DNA from: CAMEON01 sp963643175
GTDB taxonomy: Bacteria; Bacillota; Clostridia; Oscillospirales; CAG-272
DNA length: 64,000 bases
Direction of reading: 5' to 3'
Assembly (NCBI GenBank): GCA_963643175.1
Contig: CAVIJF010000003.1
Location: 1 to 64,000 of the forward strand
The notes below the pieces were generated by a model, which saw only the letters and a program-made list of their open reading frames with translations, was not told where the DNA came from and did no database searches. The position numbers and the translations under genes were made by a program. Below, one piece after another: positions 7,901 through 16,304 of the stretch. The first letter of the stretch is position 1. Each line of letters starts with the position of its first letter.

Positions 7901-8809
7901 TCACCGCTTCCGCATACGCCCGACAACCTGTCCGCAGCAGACCGCCTGCGTGAAATTCTTCAGCAGAATAGGCGGATAGGCGGGATTGAAGGAAATCAGA
8001 CGGTCGCCGCCGAACTTCTTGAAGTAGCCGCAGCCATCCAGCACAAAGATGCCCAACTCGCCGGGCGCGATCGATTCCGCCCGCCGGACAAGCAGAATGT
8101 CCCCCTCGTGATAGTTCGGCTCCATGCTGTCGCCCGTAATGCGCAAGGCAAAGTCGGCAGCCGCTGTCTGCTCCACGTCCGGAATGCTGATTTCGGTTGC
8201 GTGTGCGTCGGACAGGAACTCGCCGACACCGGCGGACACCGGCAGGTCGTACAGCGTAATCCGGCGGCGGGCGGAACTGCCCTTCCTGCCGTGCCCGTCC
8301 GGGAACCGCAGCAGCGACGCGGCGCTGCTGCCGGTGGCGGATTCCGCCGTGTCTGCCATATCCGAGGCGGTCAGGCGGCGGTTCCGCGCCGCAGGCACCG
8401 CCTGCTCTCCGGCGCCGTCCTGCGCGGGTGCGTTCCGGCGAGCGGTACTGCCGGTCTGCTGCCGGATGGCGCGCTCCAGCTCCATATTGACGACGGTATC
8501 CACCAGCGAACGCCCGTATCCGTCCAGCAGGCGGTAATTGCCGATGAAAACCAGCTCGTCCTCCGTGAGGGTGCAGTTATTGGTATTGCGCGGGACGCCC
8601 GTGATGAGGTAATCCAGTGAGCAGTCCAGCGCCTCGCTGATGGCAACGATATTGGAGAGTTTGGGAGAATCGCTGATGCCCGCCAGCAGCTTGGAGAGTG
8701 TGCCGAGCGGAATGCCTGTCATCTCCGCCAATCTGTCGTTTGTGATTTTGCGCTCGCTCTTGATTGCCTTGATGCGGTCGAGGTATGATTCCTGCCGGTA
8801 TACTGCCAT
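7901..8809 (-). CDS. XRE-family repressor with self-cleaving S24 (LexA-like) domain
   Basis: A 302-residue regulator. Residues about 14-70 are a helix-turn-helix (DRLAEMTGIPLGTLSKLLAG), then a long variable linker, then an S24 peptidase. VSAGVGEF holds the Ala193-Gly194 cleavage pair, TGDSMEPNYHEGD carries the nucleophile S228, and GYFKKFGG carries the general-base lysine (264/265). Such proteins repress genes until RecA-stimulated autocleavage, as do LexA and phage CI. It is larger than LexA (about 205 residues) and uses an XRE rather than a LexA-type winged helix. The start follows GGAGGCAAAGGGC. It is monocistronic. No prophage genes are nearby, so it is probably a chromosomal stress regulator. 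Confidence 0.88.
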   Translation of the reverse strand: MAVYRQESYLDRIKAIKSERKITNDRLAEMTGIPLGTLSKLLAGISDSPKLSNIVAISEALDCSLDYLITGVPRNTNNCTLTEDELVFIGNYRLLDGYGRSLVDTVVNMELERAIRQQTGSTARRNAPAQDGAGEQAVPAARNRRLTASDMADTAESATGSSAASLLRFPDGHGRKGSSARRRITLYDLPVSAGVGEFLSDAHATEISIPDVEQTAAADFALRITGDSMEPNYHEGDILLVRRAESIAPGELGIFVLDGCGYFKKFGGDRLISFNPAYPPILLKNFTQAVCCGQVVGRMRKR

Positions 8810-8841
8810 GCCCTTTGCCTCCGTATTCTTTGTTTGGAATT

Positions 8842-8870
8842 ATTATAGCATAAAGCCGGCGTTTTGTAAA
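8842..8870 (-). promoter_or_regulatory. Promoter of the S24-type repressor gene
   Basis: On the minus strand TTTACA (8870-8865), 17 bases, TATAAT (8847-8842), about 30 bases before the start codon. Confidence 0.75.
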
Positions 8871-8914
8871 GGGGATTTGCGTAAATTTTTCTGAAATCGG
8901 ATTGGTTGCGGTGT

Positions 8915-9090
8915 GATGGGATATTCCCAACGTCCCCCGACTTTCCCGGTTCGCCCTGCCCCGAGCAAATCGTTTGCCCCCATCCCCCGACCCGCGCTCG
9001 CAGAGCGCTCTTCCCCGTCGGGGAAGGGGGAGATTCCAAGTTATCTTTTGCAAAGGGCTTCGCCCCTTGCAACCCTGCGTCTGTACCGGA
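8915..9090. repeat. Family A composite repeat, copy A2 (inverted)
   Basis: Reverse orientation: GCCCCCATCCCCCGACC, GCGCTCGCAGAGCGC, CTTCCCCGTCGGGGAAG, then TTTTGCAAAGGGCTTCGCCC with CTTGCAACCCTGC. This copy and those at 17080 and 33620 carry an extra AGCGCTCT-GCGAGCGC arm between the two main hairpins. Confidence 0.8.
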
Positions 9091-9349
9091 AGGCAGGCTG
9101 GTCAGACCTGCGGTTTGTGGTGCTGGGAGAATGTACCCCAGCATCCCCGGTTACCTCTGCGGCTTGTGCTAACTTTACGGAATGCCGGGGAGCGTCCCCG
9201 CGCTTTGCCAAAAGACTTCCTCTTTCTACTGAGAACGGGGAAGCCAAGGCGCGAGGGGGCAAAAATTATGTGCGGGAACGGCAGACCGGTGAAACAGGGG
9301 CACTCCCCCCCGCCGGAGAGCAAATACCGCCCCGCACATTTACAATCCG
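9091..9349. other. Non-coding spacer between repeat A2 and the ABC transporter promoter
   Basis: About 260 bases, GC-rich, with no start plus ribosome-binding site combination and no convincing hairpin terminator. Only scattered G/C-rich matches to the tails of family A repeats are seen. Confidence 0.5.
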
Positions 9350-9378
9350 TTGACAAACCGGCACAAATGTGATACAAT
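9350..9378 (+). promoter_or_regulatory. Promoter of the ABC transporter gene
   Basis: TTGACA (9350-9355), 17 bases, TACAAT (9373-9378); only about 30 bases separate it from the start codon. Confidence 0.8.
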
Positions 9379-9410
9379 ACAACACGACAAAAAGAATAAG
9401 GAGACGTGCC

Positions 9411-11150
9411 ATGCTCAAACGATTCATTTCCTACTACCGCCCGCACAGACGGCTGTTCGTACTGGATATGCTTGCCTCCCTGACCGTGTCTATGGTCGGA
9501 ATTCTGTACCCGGTCATCACACGTTTCATGCTCAATGAGCTGATTCCTCAACAGCGCTACCGCATAATCCTGCTGTGCGGCGCGGGTCTGCTGCTCCTGT
9601 ATATCGTCCGGATGCTGCTCAACTACTTCATCCAGTACTACGGGCACGTCATGGGCGTCCGGATGCAGGCGCAGATGCGCTCGGATATGTTCCGCCATCT
9701 CGAACGCCTGCCGTACAGCTTTTATGACAACCACGAGACAGGAAAGATTATGTCCCGTATGACCAATGACCTGCAGGACATTAGCGAGCTGGCACACCAC
9801 GGTCCCGAAAATATCATTATTTCCACAGTCTCGGTCATTATTTCCTTCGTCTACCTCTGCACCATCAACTGGAAACTGACGCTGACCATTTTCATCTGCA
9901 TTCCCTTCCTGCTGGCGGCGGCGCTGATTCTGCGCAGGAAAATGCGGGAGGCATTCCGGCAGAGCCGGGTGTCGATTGCGCAGATCAACGCCGCGCTGGA
10001 GAGCAGCATTTCCGGCATCCGCGTGACCAAGGCGTTCACCAATCAGGCGAAGGAGGAGGAGAAGTTCGAGGAGGGCAACCGCTCCTACATCAAGGCACGC
10101 TCCGAGGCGTACCGCGCCATGGGGCAGTTCCACTCCACAACTTCCTTCATCACGGATGTTTTCAATGTCATCGTGCTGGTCGCAGGGGGACTGATCCTGT
10201 TCGGCGCATTCGGGGGCGAGGTCATGCAGATCGGCGACTATACCGCTTTTGTCACATCGGTCAGCCTGTTTATTACGCCGGTCATGACGCTCATCAACTT
10301 CATGGAGCAGTACCAGAACGGCGTCACCGGTTTTGAGCGCTTTACCGAGATTATGGACGAGCCGGTGGAGCAGGACGCCCCCGGTGCCACGCCCATCGGA
10401 GCGGTGCGCGGACACATTGAATTCCGGAACCTCACCTACGGCTACGGGGACGGCAAGCCGGTGCTGGACAGCATCAGTTTGGACATCCGCCCCGGCGAGA
10501 CCTTCGCGCTGGTGGGACCCTCCGGCGGCGGCAAGACTACTATCTGCCACCTGATTCCGCATTTCTATGATTACACGGACGGCGGCATATACATTGACGG
10601 GCGCGAGCTGCACAGCATCACCGCCGAGTCCCTGCGCCGCAATATCGGCATTGTCCAGCAGGACATTTACCTTTTCAACGCATCCATCCGGGACAATATC
10701 CTGTACGGACGGCTGGACGCGACGCAGGAGGAGGTCGAGGAGGCAGCCCGGCGCGCCAACATCCACGACTACATCATGACGTTGGAGGATGGCTATGACA
10801 CGGTAATCGGCGAGCGCGGCGTGCGGCTGTCCGGCGGGCAGAAGCAGCGGCTGAGCATCGCGCGGGTGTTCCTCAAGAATCCGCCCATCCTGATTCTGGA
10901 CGAGGCGACCAGTGCGCTGGACAACACGACCGAAATCCTGATTCAGCAGGCGCTGGACGAGCTGTGCCGCGGACGCACGACCATTGTCGTGGCGCACCGT
11001 CTGTCCACCATCAAGAATGCGGACGAGATTGCCGTCATCGCGGACGGCCGCGTGCAGGAATTGGGCGACCACGAGATGCTCATGGAGCTGAACGGCGCCT
11101 ACCGCGCGCTGTACGACCTGCAATTCCGGGTGGATTCCGGTTGTCGGTAA
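9411..11150 (+). CDS. ABC transporter, fused permease and ATPase (exporter half-transporter)
   Basis: A 579-residue half-transporter that would dimerise in the membrane and export a substrate using ATP. Residues about 1-310 are a six-helix type I exporter domain (start MLKRFISYYRPHRR, first helix LFVLDMLASLTVSMVGILYP), and about 340-579 the nucleotide-binding domain: Walker A GPSGGGKTT, Q-loop IGIVQQDIYLF, signature LSGGQ, Walker B ILILDEATS and H-loop VAHRLST. The ATG at 9411 follows AAGGAGACG. Usually such proteins form heterodimers with a neighbouring partner; here it stands alone between its promoter and the terminator at 11235, suggesting a homodimer. Lipid, peptide or drug export are all possible. 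Confidence 0.93.
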   Translation: MLKRFISYYRPHRRLFVLDMLASLTVSMVGILYPVITRFMLNELIPQQRYRIILLCGAGLLLLYIVRMLLNYFIQYYGHVMGVRMQAQMRSDMFRHLERLPYSFYDNHETGKIMSRMTNDLQDISELAHHGPENIIISTVSVIISFVYLCTINWKLTLTIFICIPFLLAAALILRRKMREAFRQSRVSIAQINAALESSISGIRVTKAFTNQAKEEEKFEEGNRSYIKARSEAYRAMGQFHSTTSFITDVFNVIVLVAGGLILFGAFGGEVMQIGDYTAFVTSVSLFITPVMTLINFMEQYQNGVTGFERFTEIMDEPVEQDAPGATPIGAVRGHIEFRNLTYGYGDGKPVLDSISLDIRPGETFALVGPSGGGKTTICHLIPHFYDYTDGGIYIDGRELHSITAESLRRNIGIVQQDIYLFNASIRDNILYGRLDATQEEVEEAARRANIHDYIMTLEDGYDTVIGERGVRLSGGQKQRLSIARVFLKNPPILILDEATSALDNTTEILIQQALDELCRGRTTIVVAHRLSTIKNADEIAVIADGRVQELGDHEMLMELNGAYRALYDLQFRVDSGCR

Positions 11151-11234
11151 GGCGGAATGCGGAGAAACGCCGGCTGATTGCAGATCCGGCAGTCAGCCGG
11201 GCGGTGTTTCCCGGAGCGGCGCATGGAGACAAGC

Positions 11235-11264
11235 AAAAAGGAACCTGCGGACAGGTTCCTTTTT
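11235..11264. terminator. Bidirectional rho-independent terminator
   Basis: AAAAAGGAACCTG, a 4-base loop, CAGGTTCCTTTTT. The A-run and T-run let it end both the ABC transporter transcript and the converging small membrane-protein transcript. Confidence 0.9.
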
Positions 11265-11283
11265 GTATGGGCAGCATGCGGTA

Positions 11284-11529
11284 TCAGCCCTTTGCGCAGA
11301 TCATGTGCTTGAACAGCAGGCACCAGACGAGATCCAGCCAGCCGAAACCGACGCCGAAGAAAGTCACGAGAATTGCAAAAATCAGCGACAGTACGCTCTT
11401 GGTGTGGATAAAGGACGACCACCGCACCAGAATTTCAATAACCCAGTTCACGCCCGGAATCAACAGCAGAATAAGCTGCGCAAGGCGGGGCAAATCGTTG
11501 AACCAACCGACAACACCGTTTTTCGACAT
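11284..11529 (-). CDS. Small membrane protein, 81 residues
   Basis: MSKNGVVGWFNDLPRLAQ leads into a hydrophobic segment (about 17-35, LILLLIPGVNWVIEILV) and a second one (about 45-72, SVLSLIFAILVTFFGVGFG and LDLVWCLLF), giving two membrane helices. I do not know the family; the layout resembles small clostridial proteins of unknown role. The start follows GGAGGAAATGCT. It has its own strong promoter at 11681-11709 and a leader of about 145 nt holding the family B core, long for so small a gene, so post-transcriptional control is possible. Confidence 0.8.
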   Translation of the reverse strand: MSKNGVVGWFNDLPRLAQLILLLIPGVNWVIEILVRWSSFIHTKSVLSLIFAILVTFFGVGFGWLDLVWCLLFKHMICAKG

Positions 11530-11553
11530 AGCATTTCCTCCGAAAGAATATTG

Positions 11554-11573
11554 GAATCGCTGATTTATCCGGC
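11554..11573. repeat. Family B core sequence
   Basis: GAATCGCTGATTTATCCGGC, found at 6371 (one change in the shared part) and reversed at 45965. In the minus-strand transcript it lies just upstream of the ribosome-binding site of the small membrane protein. Confidence 0.6.
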
Positions 11574-11680
11574 AGCGTTTCCTGAAATTTTCCAGCGAGC
11601 CTTGCCGTCCGACTGTCGCCGGCGACCGGCACCGGTCAATTGTATGCAACTTTGACCATCCGTATGCATCGCTTGCGGGA

Positions 11681-11709
11681 ATTATACACCATTTTTGACG
11701 GAAAGTCAA
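11681..11709 (-). promoter_or_regulatory. Promoter of the small membrane protein gene
   Basis: On the minus strand TTGACT (11709-11704), 17 bases, TATAAT (11686-11681). Confidence 0.8.
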
Positions 11710-11754
11710 GTATTTCGGCAGAAAAATTCGGGCGGCGGTATAATTTTTTCCTGC

Positions 11755-11866
11755 CGCCCGGCGGCTTTCGGGGGGCAGGCGCCCCTTCCGGTACCGCAAA
11801 CCTACCGGTATGCCCGTGCCGCTCCCGGCGCAGACGCAGGGATACAAGGGGCGAAGCACTTAGCCA
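11755..11866. repeat. Family A composite repeat, copy A3 (partial)
   Basis: Has CTTCCGGTACCGCAAACC and CGCAGGGATACAAGGGGCGAAGC but then departs (ACTTAGCC), lacking the 3' arm of the first hairpin and the second hairpin. It ends at the 3' end of the LRR gene, as if truncated by it. Confidence 0.65.
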
Positions 11867-11869
11867 ACG

Positions 11870-12613
11870 TCAGCCTGCCCCCAGCAGTTCCGGCAAAGTC
11901 GGCAGGGCAGGGCACTCCCGGAAAGCGGATCCGGCTACCATGCAGGGAGAGGCGGGCAATTGCATTACCCGCAGGGAGGCGCACCACGCGAACGCGGCGT
12001 CCTCAATCATGCGCAGACTGTCCGGCGTCTGCACGGCCTCCAGCGATACGCACGCGGAAAAGGCGGCGGCGCCGATGCGGGTCAGACGCCCCGGCAGGCG
12101 GATGTGCAGCAGCTGACGGCACCCCTCAAACATTCCTTCCGGGACGGCGGTCAGGCTGTCCGGCAGCACGGCGCTGCGCAGACGGGTGCAGTAAGCGAAG
12201 GCGCAGTTCCCGACGCTGCGCAGTCCGGCAAGATGCCCCAGCCGGAGTACGGTCAGACGCTCGCAGCCAATGAAGGCGCGGTCGCCGATGCAGGACAGCC
12301 GGCTGTTTCTGCCGAGGCGCAGGTCGGACAGGGAGGAGCAGTAGGCAAACGCGCGCCGCCCGACGGATACAACCGTGTCCGGCAGGGACACCACGCGCAG
12401 GGACTGACAACCCGAAAATGCCCGGTCGGCGACGGCGACCACGCGCCGCCCGTCCGGCGCGTACGCCGGAACCGTCACGGATATGGGCGCCGCATCCGCA
12501 TCTGCCAGCCCGGTGACGGCGCAGGTGGCGTCGTCAAACGCCGCATACCGCAGCGCCGGGTACAGTCCGGCACGGTGCGTGTCGGTTTCGCAAAAAAGAT
12601 TCAGGTTTGTCAT
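11870..12613 (-). CDS. BspA-type leucine-rich repeat protein
   Basis: About 247 residues from the ATG at 12613; an in-frame ATG at 12661 is also possible, and neither has a good ribosome-binding site. From about residue 55 there are seven or so 23-residue repeats of the BspA/TpLRR form, such as VVSVGRRAFAYCSSLSDLRL and LTRIGAAAFSACVSLEAVQ. These repeats form a solenoid and are common in gut and oral bacteria, usually on surface proteins. Here I see no signal peptide or anchor, so a cytoplasmic binding role is likely. It has an extended -10 promoter at 12766 and no operon partners. Confidence 0.85.
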   Translation of the reverse strand: MTNLNLFCETDTHRAGLYPALRYAAFDDATCAVTGLADADAAPISVTVPAYAPDGRRVVAVADRAFSGCQSLRVVSLPDTVVSVGRRAFAYCSSLSDLRLGRNSRLSCIGDRAFIGCERLTVLRLGHLAGLRSVGNCAFAYCTRLRSAVLPDSLTAVPEGMFEGCRQLLHIRLPGRLTRIGAAAFSACVSLEAVQTPDSLRMIEDAAFAWCASLRVMQLPASPCMVAGSAFRECPALPTLPELLGAG

Positions 12614-12765
12614 ACTCGTCACCGCAGCTTCCGTCCGGCGGAAGCTCCCTTTCCATGGCATTACGGGTTGTCCCGTCCGGACGGCGCCCGTCAGGCACCC
12701 CCGGACGGCGGAACCGCCTTTTTCTTTTTTCCAGGCTTTTTTCGCGTTTTTCTTGGGACAGGTCC

Positions 12766-12774
12766 ATTATAGCA
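12766..12774 (-). promoter_or_regulatory. Probable extended -10 promoter for the LRR gene
   Basis: On the minus strand TGCTATAAT (12774-12766) has an extended TG -10 element. No good -35 is found at 16-18 bases. The leader would be about 150 nt. Confidence 0.45.
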
Positions 12775-12956
12775 CAGCTTTCATCCGAATGTGCGAACAG
12801 AGTGTAAACAAAAGTAAAACAAAAGAGAAAAACTTTCCTAAAAAGGAACAAATCCGTCCCCGCGGTGCGTCACACCTCGCGATTATTCGGCCAGATTGTT
12901 CTTTATTTGGAAGAACCGGAATAAATGCTGCCGCCGCACAAAATGATGAAAGCCCC

Positions 12957-12985
12957 TTGCAATTGCCCTCGGTATATGGTATAAT
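12957..12985 (+). promoter_or_regulatory. Promoter of the glycoside hydrolase operon
   Basis: TTGCAA (12957-12962), 17 bases, TATAAT (12980-12985); leader of about 110 nt. Confidence 0.78.
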
Positions 12986-13104
12986 TCACATGGTATCTCC
13001 GGCTTTTCCGGCATGGGAGAGTATATGACCGCAGATGCCCGTTTATACATATAGGGAACCCCTGAAAATTTAGCTGTCCGGCACGGACACGAGAGGAGAC
13101 GCAT

Positions 13105-16100
13105 ATGAATACCAACGAGATACGGTACACCTTTGCATACCCCGGCGCTGCATTCCGGGGCAAACCGTTCTGGTCGTGGAACGGCGAGCTACGCGGCGAG
13201 GAGCTGGTGCGGCAGGCACACATCATGAAGGAGATGGGGCTTGGCGGTTACTTCATGCATTCGCGCACGGGGCTTATCACCGAGTATCTGGGCAAGGAAT
13301 GGTTTGAGCTTATCAACGAGGTCGCGGATGTCGCCGCGGCGGACGGCATGGAGGCATGGCTGTACGACGAAGATCGCTGGCCCTCCGGTTCGGCGGGCGG
13401 CAAGGTCACGGTTGACCCGCAGTACCGCATGAAGTCGCTGGTTATCACCGAAATGCCGGTTGAGCGCTACGAGGGCGGCGAGGCGCCCTTTGCCCTCTAC
13501 GTCGGCAAGGTGGACGGTATCAACCTCTGGGGCTACCGGGAACTGACGGACGATCTGTCCCCCGCTACCGTCCGTGCCGCCGTGGAGGCACTGGCACCTG
13601 TACACGCGGACGAGCCGGGCACGTGGCGCGTGCTTCGCTTTGACATCGTGCCGGATGCCTGCAACTCCAACTACAACGGCACAACCTATATCGACACCAT
13701 GAGCCGCAAGGCGACCGACCGCTTCATCGAGCTGACCCATGAGCAGTACCGCGAAAAGTGCGGCGACCGGCTGGGCACCTCCGTCAAGGGTATCTTCACC
13801 GATGAGCCGCACCGCGGGCACTGCCTGGATAACCGGCGGGAGCGGGACGGCGTTATGACCTGCTCCGTGTGCTGGACGGACGACCTGTTTGAGGAGTTCC
13901 GCCGGCGTTACGGCTACGATGCCCGTTCCATCATCCCGGAGCTGTTTTACCGGATGCGCGGCGAGCTGGTCGCACCGATCAAGCTGCATTACATTGATCT
14001 GGCGGACAACCTGTTCCTGGAGAATTTCGCCGATCCTATCAACGACTGGTGCGAAAAGCACGGCATTATCTTCACGGGGCACGTCCTGCACGAGGATTCG
14101 CTCATGAATCAGACCGTGCCGGATGGCTCCCTGATGCGCTTCTACGAGCATATGGGCTATCCCGGCGTCGATTGCCTGACCGAGCACAACCGCTGCTACT
14201 GGATTGTCAAGCAGCTTGCTTCCACCGCCCGGCAGACCGGCAAACGCTGGATGCTGTCCGAGCTGTACGGCTGCACCGGCTGGCAGTTCAACTTCAAGTC
14301 GCACAAGGCGGTCGGCGACTGGCAGGCACTGTTCGGCATCAATCTGCGCTGCCAGCACCTGTCGTGGTATACCATGGAGGGCGAGTCCAAGCGCGACTAT
14401 CCCGCCTCCATCCTGCATCAGTCCCCGTGGTATAAGGACTATGCCAAGGTTGAGGATTACTTCGCCCGCTTCGGACTGGTCATGTACGAGGGCGAGCCGG
14501 ACTGCGACGTGCTGGTGCTCAATCCCATTGAGTCGGTGTGGTGCCAGGCGTATGCCGGCTGGGCGAACTGGATCAACAACGTCTCCGCCGAGGTGGCTCC
14601 CTACGAGCAGCGCTACGCGCAGCTGTTCCATATGCTGACCGACCGGCAGATCGACTTTGACTACGGTGAGGAGGACATGATGTCCCGGCTGGGCGGCGTC
14701 TCTCGCGGGGCGGACGGCAAGCCGGTTCTGACCATCGGCAAGGCATCCTACCGCACCGTGGTGGTTGCGGATATGCTGACCATCCGCCCGACGACGCTGG
14801 CACTGCTGCGTCGGTTTGCGGATATGGGCGGCAAGGTCATCTTTGCGGGCGACCTGCCGGCTTATGTGAACGCGGTGCGCTCCGACGAGCCTGCCCGCCT
14901 TGCGGCGGACTGCGCGTGCGTTCCCTTTGACGGCGAGGCACTGGCGGCGGCTGTCCGGGCAAACGGCGGCGCGTATGTCAGCATCACCCGGGCGGATGGC
15001 ACGTCGGAAACCGATGTGTTCGCGCAGGTGCGGCAGAATTTCGGCGGGGACGGCTACGCGGTGGTCGTGCTGAACACTGACCGGGAGACGGGCAGACGCG
15101 GTATGACGCTGTCGCTCCGCGTGCCGGACGGCTACGCCGTGCAGGAATGGAACATGGAGAGCGGCGAGCGGTATGACGCATCGGCGCTGGCGCACCGTGC
15201 GGGGGACTGCACGGCGATAGACCTTACGCTGGAGCCGGCGGGCACCCGCTGCTTCGTGCTGACGCGGAGTGCCGAGGTGCTCCCGCCCGTCCGGACATGG
15301 GAGACGGTGGCGGAAGCGACCGTGCGCGGCGAATTCCTTTACAACCGCGACGAGCCGAACGTCTGCGTGCTGGACTGGACGCGCTGGCGCTGGGTCGGCG
15401 AGCCGGAATTCCACGCACTGGCAGAGGTGCTCAAGGCGGATCGGCAGGTGCGCGACAGTCTGGGACTGGAGCACCGCGGCGGCGAGATGCTGCAGCCGTG
15501 GTACGCCAAGAACTTTGACACCAAGCGGTACGGGGAGCTGGAGCTGGAGTATACCTTTGAGATTGAGAAACTGCCGGAGGGAACCGTATATCTGGCAGGC
15601 GAGCGTCCGGAACTGAACCACTACGCCATCAACGGCGTGGCACTGACCAGCACCGACATCAACGATTTCTGGGTGGATGACTGCTTCAAGAAGATGCAGA
15701 TTCCGGCAGGCGCCCTGCGGCTCGGAAAGAACACCGTGACTGTCCGGGTCAGCTTCCTGCGCACCACCAATATCGAGGCGCTGTACCTTGTGGGTGAGTT
15801 CGGCGTGAAGACGCAGGGGCAGGTCTGCACCCTGACCGGACTGCCGGAGCGCATCGGCTGTGAGAATTATGAAAACTACAATCTGCCGTTCTACACCGGC
15901 TGCATGACCTACCGTCTGACGCCGGAACAGTACCTGGGCATTCTGGGTGACGCCGCCGACAGTGCCGGGCGCATCCTGCTGTCGCCCGCGTCCTTCACCG
16001 GCGGTTGCGTCCGGGTGAGCGCCATGGGCAGAACGACCGTGCTGGGATGGAATCCCTACGAGGCGGACGTCACCGAGGCGGTGCGCGCCGGGGCGTCCAT

Positions 16101-16275
16101 TGATGTGACCGTGGTCGGGACGCGCCGCAACGTGTTCGGTCCGCTCCACCAGGTTCCGAAGATTGCGGGCGCCTACGGACCCGGCAACTTCACGACCGAT
16201 GGCGCAGGCTGGACGGACGAATACAGCCTGATTGACAGCGGGCTGACCGGTATCACGCTCCGGGCGCAGGTCTGA
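13105..16275 (+). CDS. GH106-like glycoside hydrolase (putative alpha-L-rhamnosidase family)
   Basis: A 1,056-residue protein without a signal peptide, so it acts in the cytoplasm on imported oligosaccharides. The N-terminal FRGKPFWSWNGELRGEEL followed by MKEMGLGGYFMHSRTG and WLYDEDRWPSGSAGG is the layout of GH106 and related large rhamnosidase-like proteins (catalytic barrel, then beta-sandwich domains). FTDEPHRGHC and LSELYGCTGW carry acidic residues that could be catalytic. The C-terminal third (after about 760) looks like galactose-binding-type sandwiches. The substrate is uncertain: other plant-glycan or glycosaminoglycan linkages are possible. The ATG follows GAGAGGAGACGCAT. It is followed after 29 bases by a glycerophosphodiesterase-like gene, almost certainly co-transcribed. 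Confidence 0.72.
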   Translation: MNTNEIRYTFAYPGAAFRGKPFWSWNGELRGEELVRQAHIMKEMGLGGYFMHSRTGLITEYLGKEWFELINEVADVAAADGMEAWLYDEDRWPSGSAGGKVTVDPQYRMKSLVITEMPVERYEGGEAPFALYVGKVDGINLWGYRELTDDLSPATVRAAVEALAPVHADEPGTWRVLRFDIVPDACNSNYNGTTYIDTMSRKATDRFIELTHEQYREKCGDRLGTSVKGIFTDEPHRGHCLDNRRERDGVMTCSVCWTDDLFEEFRRRYGYDARSIIPELFYRMRGELVAPIKLHYIDLADNLFLENFADPINDWCEKHGIIFTGHVLHEDSLMNQTVPDGSLMRFYEHMGYPGVDCLTEHNRCYWIVKQLASTARQTGKRWMLSELYGCTGWQFNFKSHKAVGDWQALFGINLRCQHLSWYTMEGESKRDYPASILHQSPWYKDYAKVEDYFARFGLVMYEGEPDCDVLVLNPIESVWCQAYAGWANWINNVSAEVAPYEQRYAQLFHMLTDRQIDFDYGEEDMMSRLGGVSRGADGKPVLTIGKASYRTVVVADMLTIRPTTLALLRRFADMGGKVIFAGDLPAYVNAVRSDEPARLAADCACVPFDGEALAAAVRANGGAYVSITRADGTSETDVFAQVRQNFGGDGYAVVVLNTDRETGRRGMTLSLRVPDGYAVQEWNMESGERYDASALAHRAGDCTAIDLTLEPAGTRCFVLTRSAEVLPPVRTWETVAEATVRGEFLYNRDEPNVCVLDWTRWRWVGEPEFHALAEVLKADRQVRDSLGLEHRGGEMLQPWYAKNFDTKRYGELELEYTFEIEKLPEGTVYLAGERPELNHYAINGVALTSTDINDFWVDDCFKKMQIPAGALRLGKNTVTVRVSFLRTTNIEALYLVGEFGVKTQGQVCTLTGLPERIGCENYENYNLPFYTGCMTYRLTPEQYLGILGDAADSAGRILLSPASFTGGCVRVSAMGRTTVLGWNPYEADVTEAVRAGASIDVTVVGTRRNVFGPLHQVPKIAGAYGPGNFTTDGAGWTDEYSLIDSGLTGITLRAQV

Positions 16276-16304
16276 CTTCCGGAGCATGGAGGAGGACATT
16301 TATA

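Noticed and set aside
7901..8809. S24-type repressor as a sign of a prophage
   Set aside because: No integrase, terminase, capsid or lysis genes are found on either side; such regulators also occur in chromosomes.
9102..11123. A 673-codon open frame on the minus strand opposite the ABC transporter
   Set aside because: Antisense shadow of a gene with clear ABC motifs on the plus strand; it also runs into a non-coding repeat.
13189..16299. A 1,036-codon open frame on the minus strand opposite the glycoside hydrolase
   Set aside because: Shadow of the real gene; His/Arg/Gln-rich composition without motifs, and no ribosome-binding site.
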